Shown here one piece after another: positions 34,901 to 43,326 of a DNA stretch of 49,531 nt. A program made the position numbers and the translations under genes. This stretch comes from Candidatus Bathyarchaeota archaeon (GTDB lineage: Archaea; Thermoproteota; Bathyarchaeia; Bathyarchaeales; SOJC01). Where the stretch lies: positions 1 through 49,531 of the forward strand of contig JAOZHR010000005.1 of NCBI GenBank assembly GCA_026014805.1, read 5' to 3'. Position 1 is the stretch's first letter; each line of letters begins with the position of its first letter. The notes below the pieces were generated by a model. The model was not told the origin of the DNA and searched no databases. It saw only the letters and a program-made list of their open reading frames with translations.

Positions 34901-35795
34901 GCAAAACGTTACTCTGGGCTTGCCGCGTCTCATCGAGATTGTAGACGCCAGGCGAATTCCTTCCACGCCGATTATGTCCGTTTATCTCGATAAGAAAAAG
35001 AGAAAGAATAAGGAAAAAGCCACTGAAATTGCCCGCAGAATCATTTACACAGATGTAGAAGACATTGCAAAGTCAATTTACGATGACCCGAAACACGAAG
35101 AGATCGTTATCGATCTTGATAGGACTTTAATGGAGAATAGAGGCGTATCAATAGATGAATTGAAGGATGCATTACAACTTCCTATATGCACTATAAGAGC
35201 GCGAGGCAAAAAGATTTATGCAAAACCAAAGAAGCCTGAAGACCACAAGAAACTGATGGGCAAAATAATCTCTCAACAGGTAAAAGGAGTTTCTGGCGTT
35301 GAACGTGTTCTAGTTACTGAAGAGCAAGGAGAATGGGTCATTAGAACTGACGGATCGAATCTGCCAAAAATTCTTGAAACTATTGGTATTGATCCAACCA
35401 GAACTATTACAAACCACGTTCATGAAATCGCGAAAACATTGGGAATTGAAGCGGCCCGTAGTTCCCTCATTCAAGAAGCACTCAGCGTATTGGAAGAGCA
35501 AGGTCTAGAAGTTGACATTCGACATATAATGCTGGTCGCAGACATAATGACCGCCACAGGCGAAGTGAAGCAAATTGGCCGACACGGCATCAGTGGAGCC
35601 AAGTCTAGTATTTTGGCTCGTGCAGCCTTCGAAATCACAGTTCCCAACATTGTTGACGCAGCAATTAAGGGTGAAGCTGATCCGTTGCTGGGTGTAACCG
35701 AAAACGTTATAGTAGGGCAATCTATACCCATTGGAACTGGACTCGTTAACCTATATATGTCTACGTTATCCGACAAGCAGGAGAAAAGTGAATGA
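31971..35795 (+). CDS. rpoA: DNA-directed RNA polymerase subunit A, fused A'+A'' (Rpo1)
   Basis: About 1274 residues in a single uninterrupted frame that covers both archaeal A' and A''. The frame opens at GTG 31962, but AAAGGAG at 31954-31960 has better spacing to GTG 31971 (MAFEEVSQKIIDEL). Clamp zinc sites: CKTCGNTAIRCPGHFGH. The catalytic Mg loop is NADFDGDEMN. The bridge-helix region follows GARGSSLNIGQM. The usual A'/A'' break region (about res 880-960) reads straight through KRELKKAKLKKKGVDQIIDL into VGIVAAQSIGEPGTQMTLRT, the start region of A''. Most Euryarchaeota and Crenarchaeota split here; fused A is known in Thaumarchaeota and Korarchaeota-type lineages. Confidence 0.97.
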   Translation: MAFEEVSQKIIDELRFGLFSPRELRRLSVSEIQTADTYDEDGAPIISGLMDGRLGTLEPRQRCKTCGNTAIRCPGHFGHIELAVPIIHIVFTKIIHKLLNATCRNCGRVTLQDEEVEKIKGQIQRTRELLGVVPGSVYKKILKDAKSKKCSHCGTPQYKIVFEKPTRFREEVAEGGSPQLTPSIVRERLERIPDEDLELFGFTPKTARPEWMVLQVLPVPPVYVRPSITLESGIRSEDDLTHKLVDIIRINQRLKENMEAGAPTLIIQDLSELLQYHVTTYFNNEASGIPPARHRSGRALKTLSQRLKGKEGRFRSNLSGKRVDFSARTVISPDPNIDISEVGVPIDIAMKLSIPEKVTNWNLAEMKAFIKNGPDNYPGALYLVRPDGKRIRLEFVVDREKVAEAIESGFIVERHLKDGDIAIFNRQPSLHRMSIMAHRVRVLPYKTFRLHLCVCPPYNADFDGDEMNLHVPQSEEAQTEALILMQVQDQMLSPRFGGPIIGAIRDFITSAYLLTKESTLLTKEEVCTLLGAAGYEGSLPKPEIKKPKPMWTGKQIFSLFLPKDFNYSLKATICQNCAKCLKEKCSYDAFVVIKNGVLKSGVIDRRSIGAEQPESILHRIIKDYGAKRGREFLNKCCQVLKLFMSIRGFTYSFDELELSAKAQNKIAKTLGKCEKNVQELIVAYRKGTLQRLPGKSLHDSFEIYVMNELAKARDNAGKIADEDFTLENAGIIMTRTGARGSSLNIGQMTASVGQQAVRGKRIMRGYVQRALPHFEPGDPSPKARGFVQSSYQSGLDPVEYFFHAMGGREGLVDTAVRTQQSGYMQRRLINALEHLRVEYDGTVRNSVGEIIQFRYGEDGVDPAKSDHGKAVNVSRLVNQVSMMIASGRPASEKYIEKKLEDVEHQLIPILIDELKRELKKAKLKKKGVDQIIDLTSKHYKRALVEAGEAVGIVAAQSIGEPGTQMTLRTFHYAGVREQNVTLGLPRLIEIVDARRIPSTPIMSVYLDKKKRKNKEKATEIARRIIYTDVEDIAKSIYDDPKHEEIVIDLDRTLMENRGVSIDELKDALQLPICTIRARGKKIYAKPKKPEDHKKLMGKIISQQVKGVSGVERVLVTEEQGEWVIRTDGSNLPKILETIGIDPTRTITNHVHEIAKTLGIEAARSSLIQEALSVLEEQGLEVDIRHIMLVADIMTATGEVKQIGRHGISGAKSSILARAAFEITVPNIVDAAIKGEADPLLGVTENVIVGQSIPIGTGLVNLYMSTLSDKQEKSE

Positions 35796-36133
35796 TCGAT
35801 GTAGACAAGGCGATTGCCACCACAGTCAGGACTGGCAAGGTAGTTTTCGGAGTGAATGAAGCTATAAGAAGCACAAAAATCGGCAAAGCTCGACTTATCG
35901 TTGTGACCTCAAATACTCCATCCCATATACGCGATGATCTTAAGTACTACGGAAAGCTATCTCAAATTCCAGTTGTGACTTATAGGGGCAACAGCATCGA
36001 TTTGGGCATGGTTTGTGGAAAACGGTTTGCGGTTGCTACTTTGACTGTAAAAGAGTCCGGTGATTCTGACATCTTGAAGTTAGCTGAGAAACCTAAAACA
36101 GAGGAAGACGTTACTGAAGAGGAGGCGTTTTAG
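35792..36133 (+). CDS. rpl30e: Ribosomal protein L30e
   Basis: A 113-residue L7Ae/L30e/Gadd45 superfamily protein, starting at an ATGA overlap with the rpoA stop. The RNA-binding GNSIDLG-x-VCGKRF region and the N-terminal TGKVVFGVNEAIRSTKIGKA are typical of L30e. The last 18 residues form an acidic tail (KPKTEEDVTEEEAF) beyond the usual core of about 95. Its position in the rpo operon is the standard archaeal one. Confidence 0.93.
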   Translation: MIDVDKAIATTVRTGKVVFGVNEAIRSTKIGKARLIVVTSNTPSHIRDDLKYYGKLSQIPVVTYRGNSIDLGMVCGKRFAVATLTVKESGDSDILKLAEKPKTEEDVTEEEAF

Positions 36134-36134
36134 A

Positions 36135-36572
36135 ATGGCTACCGGAATCAAACTAACTAGTAAAGAAATGCGTTTCATCGCCCTTTTCGAAAGCATCACT
36201 GGTGCTTCAGTTAAAGATTGTATTCTTGACGAAAACGCAAATCGCGCCATCTTTATCGTAAAAGAAGGACACATAGGCATGGCAATAGGCAAAGGCGGCA
36301 AAAACATTCGTCTTCTAGAGCGAATGACAAGCAAAAAACACGAGATCATTGAATATTCAGATGACCCTGCTCAATTTATAAGAAACGCGTTAAAGCCCGC
36401 ACATGTGAGAGAAATTAGGTTAACAGAAAAGCTTGATGGAAAATCCATCGCGGTTGTAGCAGTTGATCCTAAGGATAAAGGCGTGGCTATTGGAAGAAAC
36501 GGAAGGAATGCTGAGCGAATACGCTTCTTAGCAAAGCGATACTTTCAAATTCAAAACGTGTCGATAACCTGA
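36135..36572 (+). CDS. nusA: NusA-like transcription factor (two KH domains)
   Basis: A 145-residue archaeal NusA, which consists of only the two KH domains of bacterial NusA. GxxG loops: GKGGKNIRLLE (about res 54) and GRNGRNAERIR (about res 120). It binds single-stranded RNA and is thought to act in elongation or termination. It starts 1 bp after the L30e stop. In many archaea rps12 and rps7 follow; here they do not. Confidence 0.94.
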   Translation: MATGIKLTSKEMRFIALFESITGASVKDCILDENANRAIFIVKEGHIGMAIGKGGKNIRLLERMTSKKHEIIEYSDDPAQFIRNALKPAHVREIRLTEKLDGKSIAVVAVDPKDKGVAIGRNGRNAERIRFLAKRYFQIQNVSIT

Positions 36573-36749
36573 CTTTGAACGGCGAAAACAGAGCCTCTAC
36601 AAATTAACTTCATATTAGCTAGCATTTTTCGTGTTCAAGTATATCATGCTAAAAATATGGTGTTCTCTATTGTTGAGAACACTGTTCGGCAATAAACTTT
36701 TAAACATGGATTCTCGGTTTTAAGACGGCTCTATCCAAGTTGTGATCGA

Positions 36750-37790
36750 ATGGTTGACCAGAGAATTGAGAAGCTCGCGAAACTATGCGTTCACTACAGT
36801 GTTGAAATGAACCCTGAAAAAAGTTCTCATAAGGGGAAGCGAACTAGCCTTCCCTCTGATTAACGAAATATATAAGGAGTGCTTGTTAAGCGATGCATAC
36901 CCGCTAATCATGCCAAACCTAGATGTTGCATACACGTTTTACAAATACGCAAAGGAGCACCAGCTAAAATTCGTTTCACCCTTCCACAAGTTCTTGTATG
37001 AAAACATCGACATATCAATAAACGTGTGGTGCCAACCAAACCCTAAGAAACTAACAAACATAAACTCTTCAAAGATAAGAATATTTGCAGCTTCCAGAAG
37101 GGAACTATCAAAAATTTTTAGTAAACGTGCTGTCGAAGGAAAACTCAAATGGACGGTTTTGCCTTATCCTATAAACGCTCAAGTACAAGAAGCCGCCATG
37201 TCACTTGTAGAATACGAAGATTTCGTTTGCAACAGCTGTCTAATTGACAAAGAAGATCCCATCTCAGAATGGAAGAAAATACATGATCAGAAGGAGAAAA
37301 TTTGTGAATTCCTAAACAAGACAAGCAAGATCCGCATAATAGGTGAAGATACAGACTTAACTTTCAATGTAGCAGGCAGAAAATGGATAAATTCTGATGG
37401 GAAAATAAGCATGCCAAGCGGCGAGGTGTTCACAGCTCCCGTTGAAAATTTGGCAAATGGCACAATTAGATTCACTTTTCCCGGAATCTTTCCAGCAGAG
37501 AAGTTGAAGACATAACGCTCACATTTAAAGATGGCAAAATTTTGAAAGCTTCAGCCACCAAGGGAGATGCCTTATTGCAGCAGATTTTGAAAATTGAAGA
37601 TGCAAACCGCATTGGAGAAGCTACCATAGGAACAAATTATGGCATAACAAAATTCGTAAAAACCATGGCTCTTCAAGAAAAGAAAAATTACGGCGCTTAT
37701 ATATCTAAGGATTTGCTCTACCAAATGGACGATAGCCATGAACTCCAGGTTGAGAGTCAAGGTAAGCAAGTATATGAGTTATCTTCTTAG
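36750..37790 (+). pseudogene. M29 family aminopeptidase (AmpS-like), broken and truncated
   Basis: Starting at ATG 36750 (MVDQRIEKLAKLCVHYSVEM), the family sequence runs through two frame changes. The first is at an A6 run (36817-36822), where one extra A would join NPEK to KVLIRGSELAFPLINE. The second is near 37485, joining FTFPGIF to SREVEDITLTFKDG. The metal-ligand Glu motifs are still present (PSGEVFTAP; RIGEATIGTN). The C-terminal ligands (the H of GGTIHI and the HWD motif) are missing: the coding sequence runs out about 50-70 residues early, where the kptA start lies inside it. The gene cannot make an active enzyme. Confidence 0.82.
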
Positions 37791-38271
37791 GCATAACCCT
37801 AAGGATTTGAAAATTGACGAAGAAGGTTTTGTATGTCTTGACGAGTTTCTGCGTGAACTTCGTGAGAAATACAATATCGATGAGCGTTTTATTAATGAGA
37901 TAGCGAATCAAGGAGTCAGAAAACGATTTGAAATAATTGGTGATAACATAAGGGCATTGTATGGGCATTCCATTGAAGTGAACGTTGGACTCGAGGAAGA
38001 TGGATCAGTTGCGGTACTTTATCATGGGACTACTCCCGAATCTGCGTCTAAAATTTTGAAGGCCGGTCTTAAGCCCACGAACAGAAAGTGGGTTCATTTG
38101 TCTCCTGCAAAGGAGATAGCGATTGAAGTTGGGCGAAGGAGAACATCGAAACCTATAGTTCTCGTAGTTAACGCGAAAGCTGCTAGAAGGAAAGGTTTAA
38201 GATTCTTCAGGGCAATAGATCGCGTATTTGTTTGCAAAGGAGTGCCTCCCGAGTACATCAAGCGTCTCTAA
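37738..38271 (+). CDS. kptA: RNA 2'-phosphotransferase (KptA/Tpt1)
   Basis: A 177-residue protein that removes a 2'-phosphate from RNA using NAD+, giving ADP-ribose 1'',2''-cyclic phosphate. The N-terminal winged helix holds SKYMSYLLRHNPKDL (the RH-x(n)-R family motif). The C-terminal ADP-ribosyltransferase-like domain has LYHGTTPESASKILKAGL, VHLSP, and RVFVCKGVPPEYI. In archaea, where tRNA ligation does not leave a 2'-phosphate, the role is unclear; tRNA or RNA repair is possible. It begins inside the remnant of the aminopeptidase gene. Confidence 0.93.
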   Translation: MNSRLRVKVSKYMSYLLRHNPKDLKIDEEGFVCLDEFLRELREKYNIDERFINEIANQGVRKRFEIIGDNIRALYGHSIEVNVGLEEDGSVAVLYHGTTPESASKILKAGLKPTNRKWVHLSPAKEIAIEVGRRRTSKPIVLVVNAKAARRKGLRFFRAIDRVFVCKGVPPEYIKRL

Positions 38272-38340
38272 TACTGCAAGCTGGGCTATTCAAGGCATTA
38301 CCTTATAAGAATTTCAATTTGAAAGAAGTTTTTAAGAAAA

Positions 38341-40779
38341 TCACTTTTGTGATCGTTGTTGTTTCTTAGCTAGCATTCTGTCTAAGATTGGCTTCAACTT
38401 TGCGTTTTCCGCCTTAATCTTCTCTAGTCCTAACTCTTCCAACTGCGCAGCCATCTCCTTCATTAGCTCTGCAAACTTTAGTCCTTCAGCGGCTGAAATA
38501 TATTCTACTCGAAAACGCTGAGGGCTTAACCCAAGCTTTTCCAGCATAGGTGCTAAGGCATCCATGCGAGCTTTCATTCTCGCGTTACCACTGATATAAT
38601 GGCAGTCATATGGTAGATGGCACGCACCGACTAGGACCATACCAGCTCCCCGTCTAAAGGCGTCTAACACAAAGTCCCTGTCTACACGACCTGAACACAT
38701 TACACGAATTGGCCTAATGAGGGGGGGATATTCGAAGCGGCTTGTACCAGCTAGGTCTGCACCTGCGTAGCAGCACCAGTTACATAGAAACCCTAGAATC
38801 TTATCTTCTGGTTTCTCTTCCAATGCCGTTCTTATTTGGGCGAAAATTTGTTCATCGGTGAAGTGATTCTGTGTAATAGCGTTTGTAGGGCATTCGGCTA
38901 CGCAAGTGCCGCAGCCGTGGCACATGGCTGTTATAACCTTTGCAGGCTGTTTTTCAGGGGCTTCTATGGATCCATAGGGGCATCGTTGGGCGCAAATGCC
39001 ACATTTCACTTTTGTGTTTCTGCATTTTTCAGGGTTAACCACTGCGACAATGGGTTCTATTTTCCATTTTTTCTTCGAAAGTATGGTTGCTGCTCGCGCT
39101 GCGGCTCCGCTTCCTTGAGAAACACTGTATGGAATGTCTTTGGGGGCTTGACAAGCACCTGCTAAGAAGACACCGTCCGCTGGTGTGTCAATGGGCTTCA
39201 GTTTCGGGTGGCTTTCCATGAAGAAGCCATCTGCTCCCCTTGAAATGTTAAGAATTCTTGCCATGTCGCCCGCATCGGATTTGGGAACGGCTGCTGTGCA
39301 TAAGACAACCATTTCGGCTGGTAGCTCAATAGGCTGTCCCAGTGTCATGTCTTCGGCTCGTATAACCAGATTTTTGGTTTCCGGATCTTCAAGGACGTGA
39401 CTTGCTCGTCCACGGATGAAAGTGACGCCCAAGTTTCGGGCTCTTCTGTAGAATTCCTCATATCCTTTGAAGGGTGTTCTCATTTCCATGTATAAGAGGT
39501 AAACTTCCACGTCATCTTTGTACTTCTCTTTGAGTAGAATAGCGTTTTTCAGCGCGTACATGCAGCAGAAGCCTGAACAGTATTCGTATTTCTTGAGGTT
39601 CCGTGATCCTACGCATTGGATGAAAGCCACGCTGTGAGGCTTTTTGCCATCTGATGCTCGAATAACTTTGCCGCCTGTTGGTCCAGCTGCAAGAATGAGC
39701 CGTTCGAACTCCAACGCAGTAATAACGTTGTCATACTTTCCATACCCATACAGCGGGTCATCATAGGGCAGGTAAATGTCAAAGCCGGTTGCAGCTATTA
39801 TGGCGCCAACTTCTAACTCGACTTCTTCTGGTTTTTGGTCGAAATTTATTGCTTGTCTTGCGCCGCAAGCGTCTACGCACTTGTAGCATTCGATGCAGTG
39901 GTCCATGTTAATAGTGTACACAAGCGGGACAGCCTGTTCGAATGGTATAGATATTGCTTTTCTTACCCCCATATCCATGTCCCACTCGTTTGGATACTCG
40001 ATGGGACAGACGTCTTTGCATTCACCACAGCCAGTGCACTCTTTATGAATGACATATCGTGGATTTTTCCTAATCTTAACTTTGAAGTTGCCCACAAAGC
40101 CCGAAACACTAACCAAGTCGGCGTAAGATATTATTTCAATGTTGGGATGGCGGCTTACATCTACCATCTTTGGGCCTTCAATGCATATGCTGCAGTCCAA
40201 AGTTGGGAAAGTTTTGTCCAGCTGAGCCATGTGGCCTCCAATGCTTTCAGTTTTTTCAAGCAAGTAAACTCTGAAGCCCATCTCGGCCAAGTCTAAGGTT
40301 GAGTTGATTCCAGCTATTCCGCCGCCAATGACGAGGGCTTTGTTAGTGACAGGTACTTCGATTTCTTTAAGGGGGTGAAGCAGTCTTGCCTTTGCAACAG
40401 CCATTCTCACGATTTCTTTGGCTTTCTCTGTGGCTTCCTTTGGCGTGCTGGGATGACACCAAGATGAAAACTCACGGATATTTGCCATCTCGAAAAGGTA
40501 GGGATTCAAATCTGCTTCGGTACAAGTCTTGCGGAAGGTTGGTTCATGCATACGTGGTGAACATGCAGCGACTACCACTCGGTTGAGTCTGTGCTCTTTT
40601 ATGCCCTTTCTGATTTCGTCTTGGCCTGGGTCGGCACATGTGTATCGGTTGTCCTTTGCATAAACCACGTCAGGCAGAGTTTTTGCATATTCTGTTAGTT
40701 CCTTTACGTCGATTACTCCAGCTATGTTGAGGCCGCAGTGGCATATGAATACGCCGATTCGAGGTTTTTCTTTGGTCAT
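38341..40779 (-). CDS. hdrA: Heterodisulfide reductase subunit A fused to MvhD
   Basis: 812 residues from ATG 40779 (a TTG lies two codons upstream, too close to the GGAGG). HdrA is the FAD-bearing, electron-bifurcating core. Order: N-terminal CHCGLNIAGVID; an Fe-S site around TCADPGQ; the FAD dinucleotide fold VIGGGIAGINSTLDLA; a ferredoxin domain with CTGCGECKDVCP and CIECYKCVDACG; the LGQPIELPAEMVVLCTAAVP region; and another ferredoxin pair (CGICAQRCPYGS, CHGCGTCVAECP). From about residue 665 a MvhD-type [2Fe-2S] domain follows (FLCNWCCYAGADLAG, VMCSGRVD, GACHLPYDCHY), which in methanogens links HdrA to a hydrogenase. No hydrogenase or formate dehydrogenase gene is in the window, so the electron donor is unknown. 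Confidence 0.94.
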   Translation of the reverse strand: MTKEKPRIGVFICHCGLNIAGVIDVKELTEYAKTLPDVVYAKDNRYTCADPGQDEIRKGIKEHRLNRVVVAACSPRMHEPTFRKTCTEADLNPYLFEMANIREFSSWCHPSTPKEATEKAKEIVRMAVAKARLLHPLKEIEVPVTNKALVIGGGIAGINSTLDLAEMGFRVYLLEKTESIGGHMAQLDKTFPTLDCSICIEGPKMVDVSRHPNIEIISYADLVSVSGFVGNFKVKIRKNPRYVIHKECTGCGECKDVCPIEYPNEWDMDMGVRKAISIPFEQAVPLVYTINMDHCIECYKCVDACGARQAINFDQKPEEVELEVGAIIAATGFDIYLPYDDPLYGYGKYDNVITALEFERLILAAGPTGGKVIRASDGKKPHSVAFIQCVGSRNLKKYEYCSGFCCMYALKNAILLKEKYKDDVEVYLLYMEMRTPFKGYEEFYRRARNLGVTFIRGRASHVLEDPETKNLVIRAEDMTLGQPIELPAEMVVLCTAAVPKSDAGDMARILNISRGADGFFMESHPKLKPIDTPADGVFLAGACQAPKDIPYSVSQGSGAAARAATILSKKKWKIEPIVAVVNPEKCRNTKVKCGICAQRCPYGSIEAPEKQPAKVITAMCHGCGTCVAECPTNAITQNHFTDEQIFAQIRTALEEKPEDKILGFLCNWCCYAGADLAGTSRFEYPPLIRPIRVMCSGRVDRDFVLDAFRRGAGMVLVGACHLPYDCHYISGNARMKARMDALAPMLEKLGLSPQRFRVEYISAAEGLKFAELMKEMAAQLEELGLEKIKAENAKLKPILDRMLAKKQQRSQK

Positions 40780-40781
40780 CT

Positions 40782-41696
40782 TCAATTGCCCTCCGCTTTG
40801 CCGTATATCTGCGAAACTATCTGCATCGGATCAACCCGCAAGCTTTTTAGAGCCAGTTCTTCAGGTGAGAACCCCATCGCTAAGCCGAGCAGTTGTGGGT
40901 AGTGAAGGACTGGAATTTTGAAGGTTTCGTTAAACATTCTCTCTATTCGAGGCTGGTTGGTGTCAAACATCATGTGGCAGAAGGGGCAAACGGTTATTAG
41001 TGCTTGGGCGCCTGCATCTTTTACGTGAACAAGTTTCTCCCTAGTAAGTTGGAGTGGAATTCTGTCGTTTACGCCTGCGATTGGAGCGCCGCAGCACGCT
41101 ATCTTATCTGTATACTCCACGTATCTAGCGCCAGTTGTTTCAATTAATTTTTTGAGAGTTTCTGGGTTTTCTGGGTTGTCGAAGCCAACACCCTCGACGG
41201 GGCGTGAAACGTGGCAGCCACTGTGCTCGGTCACTTGCACGTTGGTTAGAGGCTTTTTCACCACATTCTTAATCTTCTCTAAGCCCACGTCTTCCGCTAG
41301 CAGTTGGAGAAGATGTTTAGCCTCTATAGTACCTTTAAACTCCAGACCCGTTTCTTTCAAGTAGCCATTAATTCTCTCCCTAAGCTCCTTATCTTCTCTC
41401 AATTTTTTGTTCACTTTGCGCAGAGTCCCGGCACACCCTGGACAAAGGGCAACAATGTTAAGTCCTTGTTGTTCGGCTAAGCAGAGGTTTCTAGCTGCCA
41501 GCGTAAGCATCATTTCATGGTTTATAGGGTCTATAGGAAGACCGCAGCAGTTATACTCTGGCATTTCAACCAATTCTATTCCCAGCTTAGCTAGAACTTT
41601 TCGTGTGGAAATTTCATAACTTGAAACTCGGTAGGGAATAGCACAGCCTAGGAAAAGTAAGAATTTGGAGCTTGAGCTTCTCTCAGGAGTTGTCAC
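40782..41696 (-). CDS. hdrB: Heterodisulfide reductase subunit B
   Basis: A 304-residue protein from GTG 41696, overlapping hdrC by 14 bp. Two CCG cysteine-rich domains (CCGLPIDPINH with ALCPGCAGT, and CCGAPIAGVN with TVCPFCHMMFD) bind the two noncubane [4Fe-4S] clusters that split disulfides in HdrB. In methanogens the substrate is CoM-S-S-CoB. In a non-methanogen the disulfide may be different. It works with HdrC and HdrA encoded on either side. Confidence 0.94.
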   Translation of the reverse strand: MTTPERSSSSKFLLFLGCAIPYRVSSYEISTRKVLAKLGIELVEMPEYNCCGLPIDPINHEMMLTLAARNLCLAEQQGLNIVALCPGCAGTLRKVNKKLREDKELRERINGYLKETGLEFKGTIEAKHLLQLLAEDVGLEKIKNVVKKPLTNVQVTEHSGCHVSRPVEGVGFDNPENPETLKKLIETTGARYVEYTDKIACCGAPIAGVNDRIPLQLTREKLVHVKDAGAQALITVCPFCHMMFDTNQPRIERMFNETFKIPVLHYPQLLGLAMGFSPEELALKSLRVDPMQIVSQIYGKAEGN

Positions 41697-42351
41697 GTTT
41701 GCTCACCTTTCCAAGTATTTTCGAAAAACCGGTTACCTTGGCCAATTTCATCATAACCTCAGGGTTGCCCTTGGGCAGCGGGGGCAATCCAATTTGCTCT
41801 CTTTTCTTCAGTCGCAACTCTGGGATTCGGTAAGCGATGCCGCTTTCTAGAATGCTTAAACCTAAGTCTTTGAAGATTGAGGGCATTAATCCTTGTTCTG
41901 CGGCGGCATTTCTCAGTATTCGTATTACGCTTGCAACTTCTACGTCTTGGGGGCAACGATCGGTGCATGTGAAGCATGCTGCACACAGCCATAGGGTGTC
42001 GCTGGAGAGCACTCTGTTTTTTAGGCCAAGTTGTGTCATGCGGATTATTGCTCTAGGTCTGTAGGAGTCGCTGAATCTTGCAATCGGGCAGTCTGAGGTG
42101 CATGTGCCACATTGAAAACACTGCTTAAGTTTCTCGCCGCCGTGCATCTTGCCAATTTCATATTTGAAGTGAGGATCAAACTCGTGAGCTTTGATTGGCG
42201 CCATCTCCCCAATCTTTGGCTCTGATGCTTTTTCTTTGGCTTTCTGAGGCAATGTTTTCGGAGGAGGAGTGATTGCAACTTTCTTCATTGTCTTAGGAGA
42301 CTCCTTTCTTGCCTTGGCTTCTGGTTTTTGCTTTGGTTTAGTTTCAGCCAT
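41683..42351 (-). CDS. hdrC: Heterodisulfide reductase subunit C
   Basis: ATG 42351 (MAETKPKQ) lies 1 bp past the polyferredoxin stop, with gaggaagaag before it; an upstream start at 42372 would overlap. The two [4Fe-4S] motifs are CFQCGTCTSDCP and CAACFTCTDRCP, which pass electrons between HdrA and HdrB. The first 60 residues are a Lys/Ala/Pro-rich, probably disordered extension that is not usual in HdrC. The core length matches the family. Confidence 0.92.
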   Translation of the reverse strand: MAETKPKQKPEAKARKESPKTMKKVAITPPPKTLPQKAKEKASEPKIGEMAPIKAHEFDPHFKYEIGKMHGGEKLKQCFQCGTCTSDCPIARFSDSYRPRAIIRMTQLGLKNRVLSSDTLWLCAACFTCTDRCPQDVEVASVIRILRNAAAEQGLMPSIFKDLGLSILESGIAYRIPELRLKKREQIGLPPLPKGNPEVMMKLAKVTGFSKILGKVSKRDNS

Positions 42352-42352
42352 T

Positions 42353-43243
42353 TTACTTCTTCCTCGGTTCAAAACGTTTCTTCACTGCTTCCATAGTTCT
42401 TTTTCTTCCTTTTCCACGCAACTCTTTTGCCACTTCAACTGTAGAAGCTAACTTTTCAAGAGCTTTGTTCCATGTCCCTGAACGAACCGGGGTATGACGT
42501 ATTGTTGAGCGTGAAAGTTCTAACACTCCCTCTTCAGGACAGACAATGTTACACACGCCACAGTAGGTGCAGAGAAGCTCATTCACATATACCTTACCGT
42601 TTTCCTCGGAAAGATACAAAGCACCGGTTATTGGGCAAACATCTAAACAATCTCGGCAGCCAGAGGGACACTTTTCCTGGTTAATCTTAAGTTTTCCAGT
42701 GAAAATTCTTCGGACAAGAATAGCACCTTCTGGGCATTTGACTTCGCACACACGACAACAGGGACACTGTTCTTCTCTAATATCTACTGCAACTTTGTTG
42801 GTTTCAGGGTCTGACGTAACTTTGATGAGGTCTAAGGGGCAAGCTTCCTCACAGTCATTGCAATCTGTTGGACATTTTATTACGTCCACAGTAATTTCAC
42901 GGATAAGTTGCGGAAAACTTTCCTTCTCCACTACAGAGGCGATATTCTCACCGTCTATAGTAACTTGCACCGCACCGTAGGGGCAGATGGTGGCGCATAT
43001 GCCACAGTATTGACATTTCGCTTCATCTACGTCAATCAGGGGATGTTGAGCCTTTTGTCCCTCTTTTTTCGGTTGTCGGCTAACTGTGATAGCCTCTTTT
43101 GGACAAGTAAGGCTGCAGAGTTCGCACCCTACGCACAATTTGCGGTCAACAATTAATCTATAGCTTTTTGCGTGATGAATCCTTTCTACTATGAGTTGGT
43201 TGTTGGATTCGGTTTTTTGAATTTTCATGGGCATATTAAACAT
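42353..43243 (-). CDS. Polyferredoxin with six 4Fe-4S motifs
   Basis: The frame opens at 43306, but the TATA box at 43319-43326 places transcription start near 43295-43300, inside it. ATG 43243 (MFNMPMKIQ) is therefore more likely. Six CxxCxxCxxxCP-type sites are visible: CVGCELCSLTCP, CQYCGICATICP, CPTDCNDCEEACP, CPCCRVCEVKCP, CPSGCRDCLDVCP and CTYCGVCNIVCP. Two of them have a CX3CX2C start. It should wire electrons between HdrABC and partners, like MvhB in methanogens. It is the first gene of the operon. Confidence 0.88.
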   Translation of the reverse strand: MFNMPMKIQKTESNNQLIVERIHHAKSYRLIVDRKLCVGCELCSLTCPKEAITVSRQPKKEGQKAQHPLIDVDEAKCQYCGICATICPYGAVQVTIDGENIASVVEKESFPQLIREITVDVIKCPTDCNDCEEACPLDLIKVTSDPETNKVAVDIREEQCPCCRVCEVKCPEGAILVRRIFTGKLKINQEKCPSGCRDCLDVCPITGALYLSEENGKVYVNELLCTYCGVCNIVCPEEGVLELSRSTIRHTPVRSGTWNKALEKLASTVEVAKELRGKGRKRTMEAVKKRFEPRKK

Positions 43244-43318
43244 CCCACGTTGAATGTTAATTCTCTGAGAGACTTCGCTTGATGCTTGCTTATGAAAGTG
43301 TGACATATGTAACCGTAT

Positions 43319-43326
43319 ATTTTATA
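43319..43326 (-). promoter_or_regulatory. TATA box of the polyferredoxin-hdrCBA operon
   Basis: TATAAAAT within CTATAAAATATAC on the minus strand, about 76 bp before ATG 43243. It is too close to ATG 43306 for that to be the start. Confidence 0.6.
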
